A stretch of 64,000 nucleotides of DNA, from contig NZ_JAAGPD010000016.1 of NCBI RefSeq assembly GCF_017104565.1, forward strand, positions 62,001 through 126,000. The letters run 5' to 3'. The position numbers and the translations under genes are program-made. Origin of the DNA: Paraburkholderia sp. Tr-20389 (GTDB taxonomy: Bacteria > Pseudomonadota > Gammaproteobacteria > Burkholderiales > Burkholderiaceae). Of the stretch, positions 43,481-51,730 are shown piece after piece (position 1 is the stretch's first letter; each line of letters starts with the position of its first letter). The notes below the pieces were generated by a model, which worked only from the letters and a program-made list of their open reading frames with translations, ran no database searches and was not told the origin of the DNA.

Positions 43481-44095
43481 ATGAAGACCGAACAATCGCG
43501 TGAAGCGTGGAACAAAGGCAAGCTGGTCGGCCAGAAACCACCCCTCAGGCCTAAAGACGTTTGGGCCATTCGGATCCACCTTCAGAACGCTCATGCTGTC
43601 CGCGATCTTGCCTTGTTCAACCTCGCGATCGACAGCAAACTGCGTGGCTGCGATCTCGTGAGTCTGCGAGTTCGCGATGTCACCCACGTCAATCAGGTCT
43701 TACCGCGGGCGCAAGTCGTTCAGCGAAAGACACAGCGTCCCGTGCAATTCGAGCTGACTGAGCCGACCCGCTCTGCAGTCCGAGCGTGGCTCGACAAGGC
43801 CGCGCTACGGTCGGAGCAGTACCTCTTCCCGAGTCGACTGTCGACGTCTCCGCATCTTTCTACCCGGCAATACGCCCGGATGATAAGTCGATGGGTGGGC
43901 GCAGCAGGACTTGATCCGACAGTCTACGGCACACATTCGATGCGCCGGACGAAGGCGACCTTGATCTATAAACGCACGAAGAACCTGCGAGCCGTCCAGT
44001 TGCTGCTCGGCCATAGCAAGATTGAAAGCACAATCAGATACCTTGGTATCGAAGTCGATGACGCGCTTGAGATTTCGGAACAGACTGAACTCTAG
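43481..44095 (+). CDS. Compact tyrosine recombinase/integrase
   Basis: A 204-aa protein with a complete tyrosine-recombinase catalytic domain: Arg55 in KLRGCDLVSLR, a beta-turn lysine region near 82-84, H152-S-M-R155 in GTHSMRRTKATLI, His178 in LLLGHSKIEST and nucleophile Tyr187 in RYLG. The N-terminal arm-binding and core-binding domains of phage integrases and IntI (about 320-400 aa) are reduced to about 45 residues. It is divergent from the minus-strand gene array, with a long repeat on its upstream side (43255-43320) and another downstream (44271-44335). It probably cuts and joins DNA at these repeats; direct evidence is lacking. A truncated paralogue lies at 48813. Confidence 0.9.
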   Translation: MKTEQSREAWNKGKLVGQKPPLRPKDVWAIRIHLQNAHAVRDLALFNLAIDSKLRGCDLVSLRVRDVTHVNQVLPRAQVVQRKTQRPVQFELTEPTRSAVRAWLDKAALRSEQYLFPSRLSTSPHLSTRQYARMISRWVGAAGLDPTVYGTHSMRRTKATLIYKRTKNLRAVQLLLGHSKIESTIRYLGIEVDDALEISEQTEL

Positions 44096-44270
44096 CGCAG
44101 TCAAGGCTGGCCGCACGACATGATGTTGCATGCGCACTCGTGCGGCCACTTACCGTCGCGCCGCCGTTCTGGCGGAGCAGCCGAGTTGCTTCCGCCAGGC
44201 CCTTTCGCGGAGCTTTCATCCGATTGACGGCAGCGCATTGGGGATCCAAGCGAGGACCGTCGAGTACAGT

Positions 44271-44335
44271 TCGGCCTTAGCTGACGCTCAGGCGCATCGC
44301 TTGTGAGGCCGATTCAGCTTGCTTTCCTGTCGTTC
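44271..44335 (+). repeat. Long-form cassette repeat (65 bp)
   Basis: Starts TCGGCCTTAGCTGACGCTCAG, ends CTTTCCTGTCGTTC, 176 bp after the recombinase stop. Nearly identical second half to the copy at 38381-38445. Confidence 0.75.
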
Positions 44336-44730
44336 GGACATGAGGTAATCGTACCTTTGTTAATCTGGCGATAGGCGAGTACAGAGCCGCCCTCCGCAGG
44401 CGTTCGCCAGTCAGCGGACATCGCAGGTGACAAGTCACGCTGGTCAAAATGCATTGCCTACTTTCCGTCGAGTCCGCCAGATCTCGAGATCCGTTTCGGT
44501 CCGCCAGGCCGTCACGGTAGCAAGGGTAGGTAATGGAACCGAACGGCCATTCCCTCCTGTCACCCTAAGACAAATGATATGTCCTTACGTCGCGGGACGT
44601 GATTCCCGGCCCTGCACGCCGTTATTTTCTCTAAAGGTGTCGGAGTATGAGCTACTGCGCATCTCAGTTTCTCCCGCGCGAAGATGACACCTGTCCCTGG
44701 AGTAACCGGTGCCACTATCGGAATCACGTA

Positions 44731-44770
44731 AAGGCCAAGAAGGGGCAGTGTTCCGCCCCTTCTTGGCCTT
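44731..44770. terminator. Perfect 16-bp stem hairpin
   Basis: AAGGCCAAGAAGGGGC, an 8-base loop, then its exact complement GCCCCTTCTTGGCCTT. It lies 65 bp past the stop of the minus-strand gene at 44835 and well beyond the recombinase. No T-run follows directly on either strand (six T at 44785-44790 on the plus strand), so termination is likely but not certain. Confidence 0.6.
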
Positions 44771-44834
44771 TGAGGTCGATCAATTCTTTTTTCATTCGGC
44801 GATAGTCTGCGCATAGGTTGATCTAATAGAGGTC

Positions 44835-45068
44835 TTATTCGTCGGTAACGACTCCCCGTCCGATGATGTCTCCAAAATTGTCGCGAATCGGGCACGCCGA
44901 CCCAACCGGTTGCGCGTCGACTGATGGGTAACGAGTAAAATATGGACCGTATCGGCATACTGTGCCCATGAGAACGCCGTCGAGAACGAATGTTTGTGCT
45001 TGGGCTACAACCATCCATCCCGCTGAAACCGCGGCGATCGCCATAAATTTCACTACAGTCTTTTTCAT
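44835..45068 (-). CDS. Small secreted hypothetical protein
   Basis: A 77-aa precursor with a signal peptide (MKKTVVKFMAIAAVSAGWMVVAQA, cleavage near AQA-QT). The mature part of about 52 residues has two cysteines (VCRYGPYF and SACPIRDNF), which could form a disulfide in the periplasm. ATG 45068 is preceded by a GGAGATTTTAAA-type ribosome site. It is divergent from the response regulator at 45397. Family not recognised; a sensed or secreted small product of the two-component system is possible. Confidence 0.65.
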   Translation of the reverse strand: MKKTVVKFMAIAAVSAGWMVVAQAQTFVLDGVLMGTVCRYGPYFTRYPSVDAQPVGSACPIRDNFGDIIGRGVVTDE

Positions 45069-45396
45069 TTTAAAATCTCCGATTAAGGATTGCCCGAGAA
45101 ATTATCCAAACGAATTGAAACATTGCATTTATATGCTTATCGAATATCGAATTGCGCTTGAAGAAACGTTATTTCGCTTTGTATCAAAGAATCAATTGCA
45201 CACCCTGTTCTATGGTTCCGTCGACGCACTTTGGATACGTCAATGATTATATTTTCGTCGACGGAGACCTTTTTCGATACCGTCGATATTGAGGGGGATT
45301 CGACGTTTCTAGAAGACTACTAAAAGGACCCCTCCAAATGAGGGGTGTCACTCCAGATTGAATGCCACTATGATCGGTCTAGAAAAGGAGGCAAAT
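45069..45396. other. AT-rich divergent region
   Basis: 328 bp between the secreted-protein gene and the response regulator, much richer in A/T than its surroundings, with the hairpin at 45328-45346. It probably holds promoters for both genes. Confidence 0.5.
45328..45346 (+). promoter_or_regulatory. Leader hairpin before response regulator
   Basis: ACCCCTC-CAAAT-GAGGGGT, a perfect 7-bp stem, 51 bp before ATG 45397. Could be an attenuator or a binding site. Confidence 0.45.
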
Positions 45397-46092
45397 ATGG
45401 GCTGCGGGTATTTCGGAACTGTACTGCTCGTCGAAGACGAGGGCCTTACACGAAGCGCCATGAAGAGCCTCATTTTGGCCAGCGAGCCGGAACTGTGTAT
45501 TGACGAAGCGAATGGCTTTGAGCAGGCTGTGACTCGGCTTGAAAGTAAGGCTTACGATCTAGTATTCCTGGACTACAGATTGACTGGCGAGAAATCAGGC
45601 CTTGACTTGCTCAAGTGGATGCAAGAACAGGATCGCGAAGTCCATTGCATTATGCTTTCCAGCCAAGACGACCGCGAGACAGTGTTCGAATGCATCAAGA
45701 ATGGGGCGTGCGGATTTATCTCAAAGGCCAGTGAGGAAGGTGGCGCTGTGTTCCAGGAAGCTCTGCACACAATCCTAAGAGGGCGGATCTATTTGCCAAA
45801 CACGGTGCTGGGAAAAGGAGGTCATAGCCCGCGACCGACCACGATTAATCGCGGTATTTCAGTCGAAACGCTGAACCTTCCGCCGAGACTTGCTGTGACT
45901 TTACGCTACGTCCTACAAGGCCTTTCCAACAAAGCGATCGCCAGAAAGATGGATATCACTGAAAATACCGCAAAGGAATACTCAAGCGATTTGCTCGCAC
46001 GGTTTAATGTGACGCGCCGAACATTTCTGATTGTAGAAATGGCGCGGCGTGGTATCGAGATTCCAAAGGGAAGTCCGGACATCTCTACGTGA
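45397..46092 (+). CDS. Response regulator, receiver plus LuxR-type helix-turn-helix
   Basis: A 231-aa NarL/FixJ-type regulator. The receiver domain has VLLVEDEG with the acidic pair, Asp59 in LVFLDYRL as phosphoacceptor, MLSSQDD and the FISKAS lysine. The C-terminal LuxR-type HTH (about 160-225) has LQGLSNKAIARKMDITENTAKEYSSDLLARFNVTRR. ATG 45397 has AAAGGAGG at ideal spacing; the longer frame from 45358 is unlikely. It converges with, and overlaps by 8 bp, the hybrid kinase gene, which is its likely partner. Confidence 0.9.
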   Translation: MGCGYFGTVLLVEDEGLTRSAMKSLILASEPELCIDEANGFEQAVTRLESKAYDLVFLDYRLTGEKSGLDLLKWMQEQDREVHCIMLSSQDDRETVFECIKNGACGFISKASEEGGAVFQEALHTILRGRIYLPNTVLGKGGHSPRPTTINRGISVETLNLPPRLAVTLRYVLQGLSNKAIARKMDITENTAKEYSSDLLARFNVTRRTFLIVEMARRGIEIPKGSPDIST

Positions 46093-48118
46093 CTAGCCCG
46101 GAAGGGGAAGACGACGATGTAGTTGGCACGATCTCAAGGATTTTCTTTTTTAGCGATTCAGCTGTGACTGGCTTCGTCAAGATATAGCGTTCTTGAAGAA
46201 TCTCCAGATCTTCCAACCGAGCCTCGCCGGTGATGATCAAACACGGGATGTATCGACCGAGCCTAGTCTGCGTAATTTCAATGACATCGCGGGCTGTCGT
46301 GGAATCGGCCAACCGGAAGTCCGTGATTATGAAGTCCGGGTAGCGTTCAATCGTCCCGAGTATCTCGTCGAGTTGAGAGGCCGAACTCACGGATTCCACA
46401 AGCACCCCCCATTGCCGAAAGAGCGCCTCCATCGCCGCCCTTACAAGCCCGTCGTCTTCCACCAGCAGCGCGTACAGTCCCGATATCTCACCAATCGGTG
46501 GGCTTAATTCGAGAGGCGCCGCACTGGATGTCTTGAGGATAGGATTTTGGCAGATCGGGACTTCGACCGAGAAGCGTGAGCCGTTGCCCTGAGCGGATTT
46601 AAGCTCGATCCGATGTTCGTCCAGCATCGAAATCATGGCGTTGACCGTCGCCAATCCAAGGCCCAATCCCCTCTCTCGATCGCGATCGGGGTTACCAATC
46701 TGAAAGAATGGTCTGAAAATCGCGTCCCAATGTCGCTGTGCAATTCCGATTCCATTATCCACGACGTCGATTCTGACGCGATTCACGCTGCGGACAACGC
46801 CTATGACGACAGCACATCGAGGTGCTTTATTTGTGTCCGCGTACTTTACGGCGTTGGAGATGAGGTTTGCCAGAATCCTCCGAATCCAATGCGGGTCGCT
46901 TCGCACCCAGATGCTTGCGTTTGCTGCACATTTCAGCCGTAGCGCAATGTGCTTCTCTGCAGCAAATGGCAGAGCCTCTTCGACCACCTCATGGACAAGG
47001 GGCGATAAGTCAAAAATGCAATAATCCGGACACACACCACCGGCCTCGAGTCTGGATAAATCTAGCACCGCGTCGAAAAGGCGTGCCATGATGACGGAAG
47101 ACTTCCGCGCTTGGGTTACCAGCTTTTGAGATTCTTGGAGATCGCCGCGTTCTGTCGCTTCCGCGGCGGCGGCAAGGAACATATGAAGCGCATGCATCGG
47201 TTGCCGGAGATCATGAGTTGCCGCTGCAAGAAAAGAAGACTTCTCCGAACTGGCGTCTTCAGCAGCGCGCTTCTGATCGTCCTTTAATCTGATCAAGGCG
47301 TTTTTCTTCGCAGTCTGCTCGTTGTGTGATGCTTCCAGCGCCTTTTGCTTACGAGTCAGATCATCATTCAGAATTTCCAGACTATGCTTCGATAAGGCGA
47401 GTTCTCTCTCTGCAGTAAATCTTTGACGCGCGTGGCGTTCAGAATGAACGTTCACGCAAAGTCCCACTACCATTACGTTAAGCAGCCAGAACATCTCGAT
47501 CAGGAAGCTCTCGATATCCAGAAAGTGTAACGTGATCTGAAGGAGTACGATAGTTGAGACGATGATGCATGCTAGCCAGAACGCCGGTTTAGCCATCAGC
47601 TGCGGCATGCCAAACAAATAGAATAGAGCCAGCGCCATGCTTCCCAAGAACGGAAAGACATTAAATGGACTCGGAACAACCAAAACCATTAATAAAAGCA
47701 ATCCGGCCGCACTGCCAACCATAACCAAGAAGATGTGTTGTGCCGTCTTTTCACTCGAAAACGTGCTTCGAAATGAGAGTGCGATGACGATTCCACAAAC
47801 TGCAATTCCAATGAAACGCAAAACCAGGACCGTTGCCAGAACAGCATGAAACGCAGCATTGCGGCTCGCAGAGTCGAGTTCGACCCACGCGAAGCACGTC
47901 CACACGAAGAACCCCAGAATTACAGCGACACGACGGAATCGCTCAAAACGCCGGCCATGATCGTCGAGGAACTCCCGCTCAACATTAATATCCTTAAACG
48001 GTGTCGGGAAACTGAGTGTATCCGCTAAGCTATCCCATAATTCCAGCGCGGCGCCACGCCACGGTGGCACCTTGTGTGGCTTCCTCGCGGGGTGAATGGC
48101 CATTTTCGATTTTCTCAC
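46085..48118 (-). CDS. Hybrid sensor histidine kinase with C-terminal receiver
   Basis: A 677-aa inner-membrane kinase. Up to seven hydrophobic segments lie in residues 64-222 (for example VAVILGFFVWTCFAWVE and LLLLMVLVVPSPFNVF) with no large periplasmic domain. A coiled-coil linker (about 225-292) leads to the dimerisation domain, His302 in ATHDLRQPMHAL. The ATPase domain has NLISNAVKYA, DNGIGI and GLGLGLATV. A receiver domain closes the protein (LLVEDDGLVRAAM, TDFRLAD, TGEA, TKPVT). Start GTG 48118; ATG 48103 is an alternative. The membrane-core layout suggests sensing within or near the membrane. The signal is unknown. Confidence 0.9.
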   Translation of the reverse strand: MRKSKMAIHPARKPHKVPPWRGAALELWDSLADTLSFPTPFKDINVEREFLDDHGRRFERFRRVAVILGFFVWTCFAWVELDSASRNAAFHAVLATVLVLRFIGIAVCGIVIALSFRSTFSSEKTAQHIFLVMVGSAAGLLLLMVLVVPSPFNVFPFLGSMALALFYLFGMPQLMAKPAFWLACIIVSTIVLLQITLHFLDIESFLIEMFWLLNVMVVGLCVNVHSERHARQRFTAERELALSKHSLEILNDDLTRKQKALEASHNEQTAKKNALIRLKDDQKRAAEDASSEKSSFLAAATHDLRQPMHALHMFLAAAAEATERGDLQESQKLVTQARKSSVIMARLFDAVLDLSRLEAGGVCPDYCIFDLSPLVHEVVEEALPFAAEKHIALRLKCAANASIWVRSDPHWIRRILANLISNAVKYADTNKAPRCAVVIGVVRSVNRVRIDVVDNGIGIAQRHWDAIFRPFFQIGNPDRDRERGLGLGLATVNAMISMLDEHRIELKSAQGNGSRFSVEVPICQNPILKTSSAAPLELSPPIGEISGLYALLVEDDGLVRAAMEALFRQWGVLVESVSSASQLDEILGTIERYPDFIITDFRLADSTTARDVIEITQTRLGRYIPCLIITGEARLEDLEILQERYILTKPVTAESLKKKILEIVPTTSSSSPSGLVT

Positions 48119-48581
48119 GGCAATCTAATCACCATTCAATTTAGTCGACAAACGGCTTTGACAGAGAAAAATTCCGATACCGTAATAACCATCGAGCAAC
48201 CGACCGTCGCCTCGCGGCTCACCTTCCTTGAAAAATTTCCCGTTAACAGTTGCGCCTTGTACTCGATTAATGCGCGAACGGCAACCACAACAATCGGCCG
48301 TTGAACGAAACCGCACACGCGGTAGGGGGTTCCGGCCAGGCGAGGCGGTTTGTGAGAGATGCGCAGCGCGGTTCCGTATGTTGGCGAATAGGGCAATCCG
48401 CCTCGTCCACCCCAAACTCTCGAACATCGCGTTGGCCGATCTGCTATCCCCGAGGAGCCGCCTTGGAGGACTGAGCCGCATCGTTGGCTGCCTGTGGATC
48501 GCTTACCACGCGACGGTTTGCGGTGCGTCCGCAAGTACGCGTTCGCGTGAGTGAAGTTGGCGTTCGCCGTCGGGGAAGTGA

Positions 48582-48646
48582 GAATGTCGGCAAAGCGACT
48601 CACTGCTGTCCGACGGATGCCATGCCTGAACGTCGGCTATGGCCGA
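48582..48646 (-). repeat. Long-form cassette repeat (65 bp), inverted partner of 49190-49254
   Basis: Minus strand begins TCGGCCATAGCCGACGTTCAG and ends GTCGCTTTGCCGACATTC. Over its 65 bp it matches the copy at 49190-49254 in inverted orientation, with about 12 mismatches by eye. Confidence 0.85.
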
Positions 48647-48784
48647 AACACCTCCGCCACTCATCAGGCGCGTTTCGATGTGAACCAGGCGTTGAGTCTT
48701 GAGTCGCGATGGTCAAGGATGCGCTGGCGGCAACAATCGGCAAGATTGTGAACAGTAACGGCGGGAGCGTCGTTCCACAATTGA

Positions 48785-48807
48785 ACTCCCATCTTTCTTG
48801 TGGGAGT
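48785..48807 (+). promoter_or_regulatory. Hairpin over ribosome site of truncated recombinase
   Basis: ACTCCCA...TGGGAGT with a 9-base loop, at the same distance from ATG 48813 as the hairpin ahead of the intact gene. Confidence 0.6.
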
Positions 48808-48812
48808 CTGCC

Positions 48813-49175
48813 ATGAAGACCGAACAACCCCGTGAAGCTTGGAACAAAGGCAAGCTGGTCGGCCAGAAGCCGCCGCTCAGACCCAAAGACGTTTGGGCCA
48901 TCCGGATTCACGTCCAGAACGCTCACTCTGTCCGCGATCTTGCCTTGTTCAACCTCGCGATCGACAGCAAACTACGTGGCTGTGATCTTGTCAGTCTGCG
49001 AGTTCACGATGTCACCCACGTCAATCAGGTCGTACCGCGGGCGCAAGTCGTTCAGCGAAAGACACAGCGTCCCGTGCAATTTGAGCTGACTGAGCCGACC
49101 CGGTCGGCAGTCCGCGCGTGGCTCGACAAGGCCGCGCTACGAATGACCGGAGCGCATCAAAGACCCGCCCGATGA
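48813..49175 (+). pseudogene. Truncated tyrosine recombinase paralogue
   Basis: The first about 110 codons match the recombinase at 43481 almost exactly (MKTEQPREAWNKGKLVGQKP to RAWLDKAALR). At about 49141 the sequence switches to unrelated DNA, and the frame ends at 49175. The catalytic Arg is kept but the H-R-H-Y half is gone, so the product cannot recombine DNA. The upstream hairpin and ribosome site are intact. Confidence 0.88.
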
Positions 49176-49514
49176 ACGTCGAGCATAGATCGGCCATAGC
49201 TGACCTTCAGGTATCGGATCTGTCAGGCAGCAACGTGTCGCTTTGCCGACATTCCCAGTTCGGCGGCGGCGAACGTCAGCGTTCACTCCTAGCGAACGAG
49301 TACTTGCGACCCACATGAGACATTCGTCGTGTCGCCAGGCGAGCGGCCGGTTCGCCCGGATGAGCGGCCGTTGACTTCGATCGCCAGCCCAGCATGTCAT
49401 CAGTCTCGCCGGTATCTGATTCGGGCGGGAAGCATTTCGGCGCATTACATATCTCGCATGCGATCGAATCGCGACCGCTTGACATCGTCCAGCATCTGAT
49501 CCACCATATATCGC
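49176..49514. other. Intergenic region after truncated recombinase
   Basis: 339 bp with the long repeat 49190-49254 and no supported gene. Confidence 0.5.
49190..49254 (+). repeat. Long-form cassette repeat (65 bp), inverted partner of 48582-48646
   Basis: Begins TCGGCCATAGCTGACCTTCA and ends GTCGCTTTGCCGACATTC. With 48582-48646 it brackets the truncated recombinase as an inverted pair. Confidence 0.85.
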
Positions 49515-50024
49515 GTGCGATTAACTTGTGCACTAATCGATGTTTCCCAGAAACCCTATATTTGCAAGGAATCAATCACGACCACGATCGACAAAGTTCT
49601 CTTTTCTGGTAACACACATACCACCGTGAACCGTGACCCGAGTGTGCAGCGTGGCGAGTACGGCGTCGTCGACCTCAAGCTGTCGGCACCCGGCGGTGAA
49701 AGCCTCGAGCTCATCGCAACGGAGCCGCACCCGCGAGCCGAGCAACTGTTTGCCGGGGCCTGGTCGGCCTGTTACATCACTGCGTTTGAGATCGCCGCTT
49801 CGCTGAAGAAAGTCGCGCTGCCACCGGATTACTCAGTGGATATCTAGGCGAACCTCGGCCAGACCGGCGCCGCCTGGTTCATCGGCGCTCACTTCAGGAT
49901 TCGCGTGCCGGGACTCGCAGGGGACGTTGTAGAGACGATCGCCCGCAGCGCGCATGACATCTGCCCATACTCGAAGGCCGTGCACGGCAATATCGAGGTG
50001 GGCCTCACCGTCGTTACAGCGTAG
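49515..50024 (+). pseudogene. ohr: Ohr/OsmC-family peroxiredoxin gene with in-frame stop
   Basis: The protein matches organic hydroperoxide resistance protein: TIDKVLFSGNTHTTVNRD, YGVVDLKLSAPGGESLE, PEQLF-like RAEQLFAGAWSACYITAFE with the first catalytic cysteine, KVALPPDYSVDI, then a TAG at 49845-49847. The same frame continues with FRIRVPGLAGDVVETIARSAHDICPYSKAVHGNIEVGLTVV to TAG 50022, including the second catalytic cysteine (DICPYS). The truncated product lacks that cysteine and should be inactive. No ATG is present near the expected start (only GTG 49515), another sign of decay. Confidence 0.82.
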
Positions 50025-50232
50025 TCGAGGCCACAGCGAGCAGACGCTCGCCGCCGGACGCGCCGACGCGTTCGGCGGCGCGCTGCGCCATCGGACGCCG
50101 CGCAGCGGGGCCCTTGTGCACCGCTAACCCGTGCACGCCGCGGTCGCTTGCCGTCTCGCATCGTCGTCGCGACGCAGGCGTCCTAGCGGCGAACTAGTGC
50201 AAATCTACCGGCATCTGCTAAAGATGCTACAA

Positions 50233-50694
50233 ATGAAATCCTCGGACCTCCCGGCAACCGTGTCCTTTCCGCTCTCCGACTACCTATGCTTTGCCGTCTA
50301 TTCGACAAATCTGGCGTTTGGCAAGGCGTACAAGCCGATCCTTGAGGAGCTCGGGCTCACTTATCCACAGTACATCACCATCATCGCGTTGTGGGAGCAG
50401 GACAACCAGACGGTAAGCGAGTTGGGTGAGAAGCTATTTCTCGAGTCCAACACCCTTACACCGATGCTGAAAAAGCTCGAGGCGATGGGTTACCTGGAGC
50501 GACGTCGCGACCCTGAAGACGAGCGACAGGTGCGCGTGAGTCTGACGAAAAGTGGGCGACGACTGAGCGAAAGGAGTCTGAAAAAGGACCTCACCAAGGC
50601 GACTGGACTCACATTGGACGATTTTGCGAAACTGCAAAAGGCCGTAGTGGCACTGCGCGGCAACCTCATCAAGTCTATCGAGTACCACGACTGA
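50233..50694 (+). CDS. ohrR: MarR-family regulator OhrR
   Basis: A 153-aa MarR-type regulator. LSDYLCFAVYSTNLAFGKAYKPILEELGLTYPQYITIIALWEQD is the OhrR N-terminal block with the peroxide-sensing cysteine, and the winged helix follows (TVSELGEKLFLESNTLTPMLKKLEAMGYLERRRDPEDERQ). OhrR represses ohr and releases it when the cysteine is oxidised by organic hydroperoxides. ATG 50233 or 50224 is the likely start; the open frame upstream is non-homologous. Its usual target, ohr, lies directly upstream but is broken here. Confidence 0.9.
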   Translation: MKSSDLPATVSFPLSDYLCFAVYSTNLAFGKAYKPILEELGLTYPQYITIIALWEQDNQTVSELGEKLFLESNTLTPMLKKLEAMGYLERRRDPEDERQVRVSLTKSGRRLSERSLKKDLTKATGLTLDDFAKLQKAVVALRGNLIKSIEYHD

Positions 50695-50944
50695 GCATGC
50701 CGCGGCTATGTTATATGCCCTCGCCGCCAATGTCGGCCGCGAGCAAGCGAAGATAGCGAATATTCCGGCGCCGTCGCCAACTAATGGCAACACGCTGAGA
50801 GGAATTCGTAATCCGGTCGAACTACCATATCGCTAACGTCAGGCCGCGATTGCATCCGCCCAAGCACATCCGACTCGGTTCGCTGAGCGGGTGCCGTCGT
50901 CAATCTCGACGACCGCGTTGCGGCCCAAGCAGTAGGAGATTCAC

Positions 50945-51622
50945 ATGAGCGTCGCTGCAATCGGGACCCCGAATGTGCCCGGTGTCGACATGAAGCTCGA
51001 GGTCATCGTCGTCCCTGTTTCTGACGTCGATCGCGCCAAGCAGTTTTACGACGGCTTGGGGTGGAGGCTCGACGCGGACTTTGCCTCTGACGACGGCTAC
51101 TTCCGCGTCATCCAGTTCACGCCGCCCGGTTCCGGGTGCTCGGTTATCTTCGGCAAGAATGTCACAGCGGCCACACCCGGCTCCGCACAAGGGCTGTACC
51201 TGGTCGTCTCCGATGTCGAGGCGGCTCGGAAAGAGCTGCTGGGACGTGGGATCGATATAAGTGAAGTGTTCCATGATGCTGCTGGCGCGTACAGCGGCTC
51301 GGATGATCCCTATCTGTTCGGGCGAATCCGCGTTAGCGGTCCGGACCCCGAGCATCGCAGCTACCGCTCATTCGCCTCGTTTAGCGATCCTGACGGCAAT
51401 GGCTGGCTGTTCCAGGAACTCACGCAGCGAGTGCCCGGCCGCTTGGACACAGACGCCACAACCTTCACCTCTACAGCGGATCTCGCGGCGGCGCTCCGGC
51501 GGGCGGAGGTAGCGCACGGCGAACACGAGAAGCGGACCGGCGGCCAGCGCGACGAAAATTGGCCGGACTGGTATGCCGAGTACATGGCAAGTGAGCAGGC
51601 AGGTAGGGACTTGCCTTTGTGA
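50945..51622 (+). CDS. VOC (glyoxalase-like) family protein
   Basis: A 225-aa protein with a vicinal oxygen chelate fold: MKLEVIVVPVSDVDRAKQFYDGLGWRLDADFASDDGYFRVIQF, then VIFGKN, GLYLVVSDVEAARKELLGRGI, and FASFSDPDGNGWLFQELTQRVPG with the C-terminal metal-site glutamate region. A C-terminal extension of about 70 residues (AHGEHEKRTGGQRDENWPDWYAEYM) is seen in some actinobacterial and proteobacterial VOC proteins. AGTAGGAGATTCAC is a good ribosome site. It is in tandem with an enoyl-CoA hydratase homologue. Substrate unknown. Confidence 0.88.
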   Translation: MSVAAIGTPNVPGVDMKLEVIVVPVSDVDRAKQFYDGLGWRLDADFASDDGYFRVIQFTPPGSGCSVIFGKNVTAATPGSAQGLYLVVSDVEAARKELLGRGIDISEVFHDAAGAYSGSDDPYLFGRIRVSGPDPEHRSYRSFASFSDPDGNGWLFQELTQRVPGRLDTDATTFTSTADLAAALRRAEVAHGEHEKRTGGQRDENWPDWYAEYMASEQAGRDLPL

Positions 51623-51730
51623 GCTGGAAGGCGCTTCAACCGGCCTGCAGAGGTCCCGACGTGCCAGGCGGAGCGAACCGAGACCGCTCGAACGCAGCGC
51701 TGGTCTACCCTACGCCTCAGGAGAAGCGCC

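Larger units (their letters stand above)
44096..44834. other. Region downstream of the recombinase
   Basis: 739 bp without a supported gene. It holds the long repeat 44271-44335 and the large hairpin 44731-44770. Confidence 0.5.
48119..48812. other. Intergenic region between kinase and truncated recombinase
   Basis: 694 bp without a supported gene. It holds the long repeat 48582-48646 and the start-site hairpin 48785-48807. Confidence 0.5.
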
